Under the pieces are notes generated by a model. It was not told the DNA's origin. It saw nothing but the letters and a program-made list of their open reading frames with translations, and made no database searches. DNA of 64,000 bases. It comes from Aphelocoma coerulescens. Its lineage: Eukaryota; Chordata; Aves; Passeriformes; Corvidae. Of this stretch, positions 12,331 to 25,400 are shown piece by piece (positions within the stretch are counted from its first letter, which is position 1; every line of letters starts with the position of its first letter). Both the position numbers and the translations under genes were made by a program. The DNA is taken from positions 52,408,078-52,472,077 of the forward strand of contig NC_091014.1 of assembly GCF_041296385.1 (NCBI RefSeq). The letters are read 5' to 3'.

Positions 12331-12520
12331 CCCCACCTGCGGGCCGGGTGCCGGGTGCCGAGGCCGGCGCTCACGCCCGCCGCGCTGCCATGCTGCTGCT
12401 GCTGCGGCCGCCGCCACCGCCGCTCCGCCCCGCCGTGTCACTTCCTGAGCCCCCGCCCCGCCCCAGCACCGGCACCGGCCGCGCACCGGCGGGCACTTGG
12501 GGGGTCTGGAGGCAACAGGA
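11700..12520. promoter_or_regulatory. CCDC134: CpG island, probable CCDC134 promoter
   Basis: This is a CpG-dense block between CCDC134 and the 3' end of MEI1, with a short CTG/CGG run at about 12390-12425. A minus-strand donor-like AG|GTGGGG at 12338-12331 could end a non-coding first exon of CCDC134. Island position and gene order support assignment to CCDC134. The exact start of transcription is not visible. Confidence 0.6.
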
Positions 12521-14303
12521 CAGCGGGGGCTGGGGTTGTAGTCGAACCGGTCACTCGTGAGCTGGAAAAAGTCTCCTCATCCCTACGGAACACGCAGCGT
12601 ATCTGCTTCCCCCGGGATCCTGGCTGAGCCCCCACCGCCCCTTCCAGCCCAGAGCAAAGGGGCCACCCCGCAGTCCCATCAGGCAAGGCGAGTGAACAGA
12701 GCACCTCTTCCACAGCATCCCTGTACGACATCGTTTCCCCAGGCAGGTCTGTATTTTGATATATGAAGGGCATCAACCAAGCCTTATCCCGCACAGAAAG
12801 GGAAATGGAGCCGTTTCAGTAACAGAACTTTTTAATTTCAACAAATCTTTTGCTCAAAATGAGCAACAAGTGACTTCCTTTGTCCATCTTCTCCCTACTA
12901 CTCACTGGGAATAAACGGCAGGATGGGGTCTCCTGCTACATTCTTGCTTTGTTCCTCTACTCTGGGCACTGTATCTTCTCATTTCAATCTGTAATGTGTG
13001 AGACGGACACTGCCACGCTTCCCAGACATCTGTCATTGACAGCATGAGTGGAAACCAAAGGAAAGGCATGCATGCTGTGGGAATTCCCACATTTGACATA
13101 TCACTGACAGGAGGTTTTCAATACTAAACCAACCCTCCCCAAGCCAGGGAACCTCACTCTCAACATGCGTGAGAAATATCAGTGTAGGTAAACCCGAAGA
13201 AAAGTCAAAACTCGACTTTGACCAGAGGATTTTTTTCTTCCATGTCCATGACTATCTTATTCACGCAGCCCCACTGCTGCACTTCAAGTGCATCTAAGAT
13301 CCTTCCTAACCACCAAGATTTGAAGGTTTCTTAATACATGAAAAAAGCCAGAAATTAAAAGTAACTTCAGCAATGTAACAAAACCTCCCATCCAAATTCC
13401 TTCATCCCTGTATGGAGAAGCAAAATGGAGTGGAGAAGGACTTTATGGGGCTTGATGGCCTCCACCAGGACAACTTGCCCTCTGAGTGTCTCACAACAGA
13501 ACAGTAATATCATACTGGGGGGGTAAGCATAAGGACAAGCTACTCCTCACAGGACAAACACCTCACCCACCACATACTCTACGCTTGGCTGATGACAGCA
13601 TCCCATAGTAAAGGAAGTCCCCACACCCACAGGAAATCGCTGCCATGGCCACTTCCATCATTGCTACATGTCTGAGGCAATGCAGCATGATGAAAACAGG
13701 AAGGCAAAAAAAAGTTCGAGAAAACAACAAATACTGCATCAGGTTCCTTCTTTCTCCACAAGGCATCTGGGATTGGTCCCTGCCTCCCTCACCAGAGAAG
13801 AGGAGGATTCAGTTCGCAGAGGCAGACTCTAGGCCCAAACAGAATAAAATCTGGTAACGCCACTCAGTGGTTCCCAAATGCTCTCTGTGTTTTGAAAGTG
13901 CCCAAGTTATATTTGGATTTCCACTACTTCATGGGCATCCTGGCACTAGATGGCATGCAAACAGAGATTAACTCATTGCTCATCCTCCAGGGAAATCAAT
14001 ACAGGGATTGTTACTGCTTTGAAGCCACAGACTCCCCAGCCTGCTCCCCTTTCATCAGACCACCTCTGCCTTATAGATTAATGCAAACCCAGCACATAGA
14101 CCCATCTTTAATCCCAATTGTCTCCTCATTTCCCAAATGTCTTCTCAGATTAGGACATGATGAAGTCTTTCATCCCAAAGTTAGCCAACTGTAGAAACCA
14201 CTCAGAGATTTTCAATTTTGTTTGCCTTCAGCTGGAACAAGAGAAGGAGCAGCAGATAAAATATCCCATCTACCTCTGTTACACCTACCACACACATCAG
14301 CTA
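12521..14303 (-). other. MEI1 3' flank / intergenic
   Basis: This is non-coding sequence between the MEI1 stop and the CCDC134 island. I see no exon. ATTAAA-type signals on the minus strand occur at 14112-14107 and 12836-12831, either of which could end the MEI1 transcript. Confidence 0.5.
14107..14112 (-). terminator. MEI1: Candidate MEI1 polyadenylation signal (ATTAAA)
   Basis: ATTAAA on the minus strand lies about 190 nt after the MEI1 stop. No AATAAA was seen nearer on this strand. Assignment is by position only. Confidence 0.3.
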
Positions 14304-17300
14304 TCAAAGGCATCTGCCCAGCAAAGGATACACAATGTCCTGATGTTTTACACACGTGGTCCTCTGTCCCAAGAGGCGATCCAGCAAGGTCTGAATGATC
14401 CCTGACTGCTCTGGCTCCACCTGGCAATGACTGTTCTGAATCTGAGGGGTCAGAAAAAGGAATGATTTCCAGAACAACAGAAAACTTCTGGGCTTGTTCC
14501 TTCATACTGCCTCCCTCATCTCCACACAGAGCAATGAGATCTTCAAAGGGTGAAACACCTAGGGATTCCCTTCCCATTTTCCTAGGCAGTCACTGCTCTC
14601 TTACCTGACAAAGGAAGAGGTGAAGAGCACAAGATGTGGCCTCAGGCAGCTCTGCTAAGTTGGCTTCTGCTGCCTCCTGAACAATCTGGCTAATTTCTTT
14701 TTGAGAAATAATATTGCTGCTCTGATATCTCACAAACTTGAACAAAGGAAAAAATAGAGACATTAAATAGTGGAAGACCCACAGAGTGCAACAGTGACTC
14801 ATTACTTGCAAAGACCTCTTCTGTGTACCATTTCTGCAGCACCTTAACCACAGGCCTGATTTTTATACCACTTCTAATGGAACCAGTGCAAGTATCTGTG
14901 TTGATGGTGCTCTGATTTATAGCCAGACTTATTTTGGTTTAAACTGGGAAGGAATTAAAATAAATGAGGTAACCTTTTAAAACTGAAATAAGAACAGCAA
15001 ATACTCACAGACCCATCTTATATTTGGAGGGGGAAGGTTCACCTTAATAACCCTTCCTCTCATTCGCTGCCATGAGGGCTATATCTTCAGTATTTCTGCT
15101 GGGTAGGACCACATTCCCCCTCTAGCCCACAGACCCCATGTACAGCAGGGTAGTATATTGCCCTAACTCCCCGCCCTGAAAAGTCAGGTCTGTAAGGCTG
15201 AAGACGGGAGACAAGCTGTGATGCCAAGCAGTCAGCTTGCTCCCTGACTGGTAACAGCAGTTGCATGTTCTCTGCAAGCTTCCCCTCTCCTCCCCAGGGG
15301 TCCTAGATGATATAAATAAATGCTACCAACACCACAAGAACAGGACGTGCTCACTAATAGCAGTCAGTTTCTGCAGGGTGTGGAAGTTCACTTGAAAGTA
15401 TCATTATTAATATAGGGCACAAATATAGTGCCAGACAAAGCCACAGCAGTGTCGGAGACTTTGTGTGCGTAGCAGGTTAAGTACCAATAACCAGCCCACA
15501 TGCATTTTACCAACATACTGGGAAAGATGGGGAACAGCCCACCCTTCTGCTGCTCACCAAAGTCATCAGCCTGAGAACTTCTGGCTGCAGAAAGGACTTC
15601 TGGCCCCCACTGAGTAGTGTGAAGAGCAGGAATCGGTGCCACGGCTGTGAAGCAACATGTAGAGCTGGGAGAGAAGGAGAAGCCAATCAAAGACAGCTGT
15701 AAAACTGCCCAAGTGACGGGCTGAACCCAGCTAAGGACAGTCTTCAATACTGACCCCAAGTTTTCTCTCCTAGACCCCATGCTGTGAAACACTAAGGGGA
15801 TATTTTGCACTGTTCTTACTTGCTTTTTAATCTGTCACTCTCTGGGCAAGAGTTCAGTCAAGAGGACAAAAGCTTAACAGCTTTTCAAAGCAGAAAATAC
15901 ATACTGTCCATCTTTGTGCTGGTACAGGAGGAGAAACCTTCTCCTGGGGTGCATGTCATAAAACAGGGAAAAAATAAATTTAGCCTGGGGTTTTAAAAAT
16001 AATACCCTCTGGTTTCAATATGAGGACATCTCTCCTGACCTCAGTTTTTATTTAGCTGCAGAATACCCTTTGGGTAATGAAGAAAGCCCTGTAACAGAAG
16101 CTGAACAAACTGAGCCTGGATCTGCATCAGACAGTGGACTATGGGGACCAGCCAGGCTGATAGTGACAATGCAGTCAGTAGAGAAAATATTACTAATGAA
16201 CATACACGATAACATAACATATATTAGGTAAGGCCATAAGTCTGTGATGGCATGAAGTCTTTCACTGAATGCTGAAATTAAAATGTTATTACCTTGTATT
16301 TATTGCAGGTTAGGAGCATGGGATGGACAAATAAAACAGATCAGCTGACATAACTTGTTACACTATAGCAACTCACCAGAGTGTTAGAAAGGTCTCTTTT
16401 CCACTGGCAGTCACATAACCTCCCTATTGCCACTACAAGAATCTCTTCTAAAGGAAAACAATACTGAAAAATAATGTAAAATATTTGGGGGATATCTTTC
16501 ATCTGGGGAAAATGAGAAAGTACCAGCACTGTGCATGAGCCTACTCTGCACATTTGGAAATATCTCTGGACTAAAAGAGGGTTTTAGAAAGCTTCAAGCA
16601 AGCCAACTCCTACGGGCAGAGCCCAGGACAGACTCTTTCCAGTGTTCTTTCATGTTTCAGCCAAATACAACTATGACCCTCATTCTGCTTAGAATAAGGA
16701 GACTCTTGTTATTGTTGCTGTGAACTTCAGCACCACAGCAGACAGGTTCAGCTGTTGCTGCAGCAGCATTTCATTAGCTTAATCCCAAATCAGCAGAGCA
16801 TACCCTTTTTTTTTTTTTTTTTAATTCAGCCTTTTAATAGCCTCCCCTCAGCTACTGGCTGCCATTCATCTGCAGTATTACATCTTTATCCAACCACTTG
16901 CTCTCTCCCACCAGTGTCCCTTTTGCCTGGTGTTCATTCACTCCATCCTGTTCTCTATTAGTATTTAAACAACTGAAGTGAACAGGTCAGGGTACAGAGA
17001 ACTTTCTGGTTTAAGAACAGAGCCAGCACCTGGACTTTGTGGCAGGAGGCTGACAACAAGCAGAAGGGTCTATTCTTCCCCCTCAACTGTACGATGCAAT
17101 CATATTATGTTATACTGAAAACATGGTATACATTAGGTCTGACACACACTCTGGAAACCAAGGTTGGAATTCACCCCTGGAAATCCAGAATTTCCATCTT
17201 CCATTCCCTAAGGCTGCCTAGTACCCTGTTCTCCCTTTCCTTCCTTCAGGGCCAAAGTGTGACCAACACTGTCCTTTTGTAAGACACATCATGTTCAGAT

Positions 17301-20300
17301 CCTTCCTCCCATATGTTTATGGTCTAAAGGTTTGATACAATTGGCCTGAAAGTCAAAGACTATTCCTATACTCCTTCCATTCCCAAACCTTTCACTCCTA
17401 CAGGGTTGGAGAATTACTTTTTACCTTCTGGAAAGCATCTTGGTGTCCAGAGCCAAAGTGAAGGTTCATGCCTGCAGGGAAGTCAGGCGCTGTGATCTCA
17501 TCCCACAAAGCACAAGATTAACTTTAGGCATACAAATAACTTTTCTTATTTGGCATAAACTCATTAAGCATTTGCTCCAGAGCGCTACTGGATAGAGATC
17601 AAAGAGCTCAAAATCACTGCAGGAGGGAAACTAGGAGAAGAAAGAGCATGAAGACTTTACCAGCATCCTGGTTCTTCACATACAGGTATTCCACTAAGGT
17701 TTCCAGGCAGGCAACCACTGCCTGAGAGAGCAGCAAGTCTTTCTGGAATACCAAAAGAAAGAAAAAAAAAAACCCAGTCAACAGCTATTGCAAGAGGAAA
17801 ATTCATAAAGTGTCGGGATCTGAAGAGTATGCAGCACAGGAAAATAACACCTTTCATCTCCTTCAAGGGATGCAATGTGCTGCAAATTATCTGTCACATC
17901 AAGGAACCAGACAGAGGTACAGCTACTTATTTTGAGACTAAAAAATAATAAGTAACAGCCTCCAAAAAATAAAGATAGGAGCCCAACATAGCTTAAGAGT
18001 TAAATGTAAACTGATGTACTACCCCTGGCGCCCAGCATCACTTGAGCAAATTAAATGTATGCTGATGCACTCACTACCCCCAAAAGCGCCTTGCCAGGGG
18101 CATGGGGGATGGACTGGGATTTGTTACATTTTTCCCACATCTGTCCCTATGGATGTAGTGTCCCTGCAGAGAAGGAGATGGGAAGACAGAGATTGTTATT
18201 AGTACACAGAATTTCAGCTACCCAGTTCAGCAGCAGGGAGCACCGCATAGCTTGATTTACCTTCTTTCTCACTGCACTGTGCTGCAGCAAGAGCATTTTC
18301 CCTCCTCCTCATCACATGTCTGTAATGGATGGGAAATGCAGGCGGAAGAAAAAAAACCAGAGAGCCCCTTTGATTCTGCAACTGGATGGTTTCTTCTCAA
18401 GTTAATGTTCCTGCTTGAAGCCCAACACTGCTGTTGTTCCCAAAGTCATATTTTATATACCTGCAACTGGACATGCACCAGAAGGTTCTGCAGACTGACA
18501 ACAAGCGAGAAGACCTGCTGCATGGCAAGGGGATGCAAGGCAGTGTCCTGCAGTGATGATGGCTGTGGCTGAGTAGCACCTGGGGCCGTGTTTTGGCCAA
18601 CAATCACCAGCAGGGAGGAGGAGAAGTTCTGTTGCAGGACAGCTCTCAGGAACTGCATGATGCTCACTAGACAGGGAGATGCTTATTAGTGCATAGGTCA
18701 GTGTTTTTCTCTGACCTACCCTGTGTGTTGGTGCCTGTACAATAACATGGGAGAGGAGAGAAAATGTGAGCTTAATAGCCCACCAGAGTTGTCTGGCAGC
18801 TGCTGACAGCTGCAGACAGGAATGGCAGCATGGGTTTCCTTGTTCATCTCCTCCTCTGAGACACTAACACAGTTCACACTCAGTTCCAGGTGCCACTACC
18901 AACCTCTAAGGAAGATCTGTCCAAACACAGAAGAACTTCAGACAGTTCTCTTTTGCCCTTTTTCACCACCAGTTAACACAAAGTCAAATGGACCAAAGTT
19001 TCCAGATTCTCTCCAGCACCCCCATCATTCCATTCCATTCCATTGTCACCAGCTCTCCCCTGTTGCTTGTATCATGGTACTAGTGGCTGCTTCCAGACAA
19101 ATCCCCTTAACAGGTGAAAAATACCTAACAGCAGGATTGGCTTCTTATTCCTGAAGATGACTGCATTCAGGACTTCTGTAAGGTCTACAGAGAGTGTCTG
19201 ATGAGCCTACAAGAGAATTAAATAGAAGAGAAAAAGTGGTGTTGGTTTGGAGCACATAGAAAGCTGCCTTACATACTTCTAGCCCTTAGATACTACCCCA
19301 TGGTGACCATTGAAAGCCAAGGCAACAGCAACAGAGATTCAGGAGGCTGATGCAGAAGGGGGAGTCACATCATTGGACCCTCAAGTTTCACTCACCACCA
19401 GTTGCCAGAGCTGCACAGCTTCCAAACCACAGCGTACCTTGTCTGTCTTGTTCTCACTACTCCCTGCAGGCCCTCTGGCATGTGGCTGTCAGCCTACCAA
19501 GCACAAGAAGTGGCAGGAACAGCCATCGCCAAACACGGCTCCACCTTAGCCACAGAACGAGGCAGCAAGACTGAGGAGCCAGGCAGCCAAAAACCAGCAG
19601 TGGCAAGAAGCTGTCCCTGCCTGCTGGAGCTGGGGCCTGCAGGAAGCCCAGGGATAGGAACTATTGCATGGGCAAAAGTGGCAGAGGAGTTTAGGGACCT
19701 GGGAACTAGGTGAAACAGGAAAGGTCAGCTTGAGAGGGAAGTCTTCAACACATTGTTTCCTTCAGAGAACAGGCATTCTACAGCAATGGCATGACATCTC
19801 AGAGAACTCCAGAAGGGTTCAAACCCTTCAATAAGCCAGAGTGTTGATATGGGAAGGCAGGCATAAGGATCACAGGGCTGATTCCTTTTAATACTCTTCT
19901 GAAGAGAGAAATATTCCACAGGAGAACTAGGAGTAGCTCCTGCAACATGGTGGCAGTGGCTACTCTTCTCAGAACTAACAAGCCAAAGCCTTTAATGGCC
20001 TACCATTTATGAGCCCTGTTAATTCACAGGGTAAAGCTAGCAGCAGTAACACAGCTAAGATGCAAGCTGGCTATGGCCAGACGAGTCCTCACTGTTAACA
20101 TCAGCCTGAGATGAATGTGGCCATTTCTTAGAGCCATTGTTCTCCTTTAAAAAACTCCAGGCTCAGGGAGACAGCCCGCCATTGGCTCACATTCACACCC
20201 ACAAAGGTGCTCTTACGAGGGTCTCCAGGATGCTTTGTGCAGCTCCAGCTACACTGAACAGCAGAAAGAAGCAAGAGAAGTGACTCTTCCTCTTCTTCCC

Positions 20301-22422
20301 GTTCAGCAGAAGTTTAGAAACACTGACAACTTAGAAAGGCTGAAGATTAGAAACACAGAAGCAGTCTTGAACCCTTTCCTTTTCCCAGCTGTAGTTTCTT
20401 TCCTCATCTCTGGTGCAAAAAGCATTCTGGGTTGAATATGATAGCACATCAGGCCAGTGGTATTGATAAAACCAAGCAACAGGTTTATAAGCCACTAAAT
20501 GATTGCACTTCAAGGATCAATATGAGCTGAGAGTGTCACTCCCAGAAGACGAAACTCAACACTTGACGCTAGAATGCTTTTTGGGACTGGCACAACACCA
20601 GACACAGTCCTGACTTGGAAACTGAGAAGGCAAGCTGTACTTAGCAGCTCACAAAACAGGGTCAGGCTGCATTCCCACAGCTGACAGTCTGTACAGGTGC
20701 CCTGCTCTAAGCCCTAAGCAGAGGCCACACGCTGATCAAGTAATGGGTGCAGACTTGGTCTGGGTTGGTCTTTTGGAAAACATCTTCCCTCAGCATTAGA
20801 AATTGCTTTTCTGTGCACATGCATGCATGTCCTTAATGTGATTTTATCATCTGCATATAGGGGTACAACTCCCAAAGACAATAATGGGGCATAACTGCAA
20901 GAGCAGAGCTCACAACTCATGACATGCTCTTTAACTTCATATCAAGAGAGGTCTGGGTAGATACTTCAAAAGGAAACACCATTTCCCCTTGTATTGGCAT
21001 TGGAAAGTGCTTCCCTCAAAGTTGTAATTCCATTATCAGCTGACAACTCCAGCTTAGCTGTCTTGTTGGACTGCAAAGCATCAAATACAATGACAGCTGC
21101 CCACATTCGTAAGAGCTTGCTAATATTGAACACTTACTTTCCAATAATAGGTTCTATTTCACTATTGATCATTTTAGTAATGAAAAAGCAGTTTACAACA
21201 TGGGAGCTTTGTCTTCCACCCCCAGTCTTCCCATGAGAAAGATTTTAAAATGTATTTTGCTCTGTCCTGAAGAGGAAAGGGATTTGGATCAGGCGGGTTG
21301 GGTATGCACTTCTCCCCCTAGGATTTTTGCCCTTCTCTAACTCTTCAATGATTTGTGTCTCAGGCCTTCAGCCACATGCTAGCTCCCAGTCCTGATGGAG
21401 AAGTGCAGCAGGGAATAACTTGTGAACAATAACAAAAAAGAGAAATCAATGCAATCAGATTACAGGCCAAAGCAAAATACTTTTACATATATATATATAT
21501 TTACACACATATTTATTTTTATGTTTATCCCTGCGCTGACTCTGAACACTAGAGAGGTTCTAACCTCAGTATTGTAGCGATGCTGATAAAGCAAAAGGGA
21601 TGCCACCAACAGCCATCCAGAGCACAGCAAGGCATCCTCAGATGACAGGTAAGCAGGTCTGGAAGGAGGGGACCACAGCCAGGTGCATTCCAAAACCTTC
21701 TGCAGGAGTTCTAGCAAGGACACGTTGGAGAGCAGCACAGCCACTGCTGCATGGGAGAAACATAATCAGGGAGGGTGATGGGATGGCACAGGTTAAACCA
21801 TCTTGACAGGCACAGGAGAAGTGCAGAGCACCCCCCTGGTGCAGTGAGGTAGCCCTGCTGCCACAGCTCATGTGAGTAAGGCTGTCCAGCTACTGGTATT
21901 CATCTCCCACAGCACAAGCAACTGCTCAGCCAGCTAATCAACTAACAACACAATAGGAAGGCTGGTTAGAGCTGTTCCCTAGCATTGTCTAATTTTTTTG
22001 AACTATGACAATACCAGGATATTTCAAACTAGGCATCAAAGGCCCACTGCTGTGTTTACGAACAAGAAAAATACAGTGACTCTGTCTTTCAGCAGCCAAC
22101 TCTTGAATCATCAGGAGGCAGCAAAACCAAACCAAACTCCTTAACCTAAGAAACTTCATCCAAAATACAAAGTGGTCTTTGTTAATTATAATGCTGTGTC
22201 TGGATGGGGAAACATCCACCTTACCTGCTGAGACAGTTAGAATACAGTCTCTGATTGTCAAGCTACAACCTCACTGAAATTAACTTAGGAATCAATACAA
22301 TCTTGCCTCACCTCTCTGTTGACTACAAGGTGTCGTCTGATGAAGGCTCCAGTACAGAAAATTCAAGGATGGCTGCAGGAGGTCAGTGTCCCTTGGCCTG
22401 CATTTCCCACAGAGATTACTGA
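14304..22422 (-). CDS. MEI1: MEI1 coding exons 24-31 and stop
   Basis: The exons are 22422-22312, 21746-21565, 19206-19125, 18666-18461, 17742-17661, 17471-17425, 14736-14605 and 14441-14304. Phases run 1, 0, 1, 0, 1, 0, 0 and all agree. Readable stretches are [57 protein letters not shown] and [19 protein letters not shown]. The last exon codes a short tail ending in [11 protein letters not shown] before TGA. The last-exon boundary is the least supported of this block, because the C-terminus is poorly conserved in what I can recall of the family. Confidence 0.84.
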
Positions 22423-25400
22423 CTGGAAACAAAAGAACACATGTAACAAGGACACCAACTTAAACAGAGCACCTCAGCACAAGAAAGAAGTCAGTGAGGA
22501 GGGAATTCAGACAAAGTGAAAATAAACAGAGTATGGTACAAAGCAACAGGCATCTGCCCTACAGTGTTTGCTTGAGAGTGGACAGTCCAGTGGAGGATGA
22601 TAGCAGAGAGGGGGGGAACAGGAAAGGGTATATTAAAGGGCATAATCACATCAGGCAGTAATGAATCCAAAAGCAATGGACTTTAAGTTATCTGTTTCCA
22701 CAGTGAAAAAAACTGCAGCATGAGTTATCTGTTTCCACAGTGTGACTTGGATTCTAGTACTAGAACAAGCATGAACAACCATGTGACTGTCTCTCATGGT
22801 GACCAGACGTGGGGAAGCCATGGAGAGCTGTGCTCCTCCACTCTCACCAACTTTGCTCGCGCTAGGAATAAAGTGTCATGTTTGTTGTAAGCACCAAACA
22901 CTTAGAAACACTGTTTAGTAAGAGTTAGGGAGGGAAATCCAGGACTGCAGGGCTCAGGAAAACTGTCACTGGAGATCTTTTGAAGAGCTTACAGTCTGAG
23001 TAAGCAATTCTCAGAAAACATGCATCAACACACCCCTTCCATCTAAGAGGCCTCATTAGAGAAATGTCTTACACATCCACCCCTGAAGAACACAGTCTGG
23101 AGGCCAAGGGGGGAATAAATGGGGTGGCTGGGGTAGGGAGAGAGATGTTCAGAAAAATACAAAGCAGAAGCAAGAGCAGAAGGAGCTTGCGACTCCTGGG
23201 AGAAGCTGAGCTGTGTTCTAAAATCACAGCAGCTAAAAAGGCTGGGATAAAGAGGTCATGGTTCTTCCACACCCTCAGTTCCCTTGACTAATGAATGTCT
23301 GAGAAATGCTGCTTTCTTACAAGGGCAACACAGGCAGCCCTGAGATATGAAACATTCCAAATTGAAGGGGGTAGTCCTTCAAAGTCTGCTGGAAAGACCA
23401 ATTTGTCAGAGCAGGGAAGAGATGAGAGGATGGATCAGCGCAGGAATTTTCCTCCTAGTATCTATTCTTTTTTCATAGTCTGTATGAACCTCCAGTAGCC
23501 AAGTAAGAAGGCAGAAGTCACCAAGTAAGGATCACCAGACAAGACAGCAGGTTATGGTATGGTAAACAAACACAGCTTGCTCTTCCATCTTTGGGATGGA
23601 GTGGGTAAGCCCTACAGTTGGTTGGGAGCCATATACTCTGGATTCACATTCCAAGGAAAGCCCAGATTCACTAGACTGCTGCATCCTGATAGCTGATTAA
23701 CAGGACATGACTGGGGCCTGAACTCCACAAGACTTATAGCAAGAGTGGACAGGAAAGGATGATTCAGGAAGCACACCAGCCATACTGTCATGTGCCAAAT
23801 CAACAACAGTCACTGACCCTGAAATCATGTCATGGTCAGGGGAATACTTTGGCCACCTTGTGTGGTTTCAGACAAAAAATGTATCGTAAAAGCAAGAGGA
23901 AGAGAACCTGGATTTTGTTAACTGAAGTAGTTACCGCAACTCTTTACAATGCTTTGGCTATGAAAGTATGTCAAAGCAACCATTACTATAATGCAAGGTC
24001 CATCTTCTCTCAAAGGGCAAAGAGCAAGCCCCTAATCATCTTATGGAACAATTAACAAACACTTCCCTGGAAGAAGATGGATGCACATACTCACCCTGGT
24101 GAAGCAGCTTGAAGTCTGTGCTGTCCAGCTCCCTGATGCCCTTGCTCCGCAGCTGCACCAGGAAAAGGAGGCTCAGCAAAACAGGCAGGTTCCTGTTAGC
24201 TAAGAAGGGTACAAACAGCTTAGCTTCTCAGTGAACTCTAAACTGTTGTACCTTAAAGTGTGCCAGGAATTGTTAATTTTCTGTCTCTGGAATGAGGGAT
24301 GGGTTGGGGAAGGAAGTATTCCCCCTTTACACACAGACACACACACACATAGCCCAAACTTCATTCTCATCTCTACAGTCCCCTCTGGATCAGGTCCCCT
24401 TTCTACCACTGTGGGTTGGCCTGAGTTACACCTGAATCCTGCCAACAACATTTTGGGAGCAACTAAAGAAGGGGGGAAAAAGAGGCTAGGGTCCCTTACA
24501 CCCATTGTGAGCCATGTAGGGAGCATGTTCCTCACACTTTGAAATTGATACTGCTAATAAACTAGAAGTCATTAGCCCTTTCTAGACTGCTCTCTTCCTG
24601 CCCACTTGACCATCACTGGCAGCCCACACTTTCAACAGCAGCCCAAGTGCACAGCATTTGTTCTCCCACATCTTATGAGACTGGAAAAATGCTGTCCATC
24701 CCATCCCACAAGGCAGAGCAGAGACAGAAGTGAGAACCCCACACAGCAGGTCTGTATGTAAGGAAAATGGGGCTACTTAGACCACCAACCCCCAGGGCAA
24801 CCCTCTCCTTACTATTCCCTTTTTTGCAGTGCTGTGAACAGGTAAAGATTTTGTATTGTATACAACCATATGTACAGCAAGTAACTATCACCTCCAGAAA
24901 ATGTTTTCACAAGGGCTCATGAGTTTCCAGTTTTGAGGAGGAAACATTTATGGGTGTCTTTAATGTTGACATATTCCTGATCGAGTCCCACTGTTGGGCC
25001 TCTTTCTCGTCTAAAAGCAGGCTACTGTTTGAATAGGGATGCAGATTCCCTGGACTTAACTACCCCAGGCCTCACAGAGAGCTGCCTGTGTGCTGGGAGA
25101 CAAGGAAGTCTATCTCCAGAGCACATTTGGTGTTTGACTTTCTGGATGGCTTGCCAGGATCTCAGTTAACAAGTTCAAGATGCAGTATGAAGAAGAGCTA
25201 TGCATCTTAGTGGCAGCAGAAGGGCTCAAATATTGTAAAAGCTCCTCTACCTCAGTGTCCTACCTCCATCACCAGTGGTTTGGAGGAATAGGTCTGATTC
25301 CTACCATAGGAAATGGATAATTTGCCTCCCCAAAGCTCCTGGCGCCCCTAGATCAGCAACAGAGGGACACAACAAGTTCAAATGTGCACAATTCCAAACA

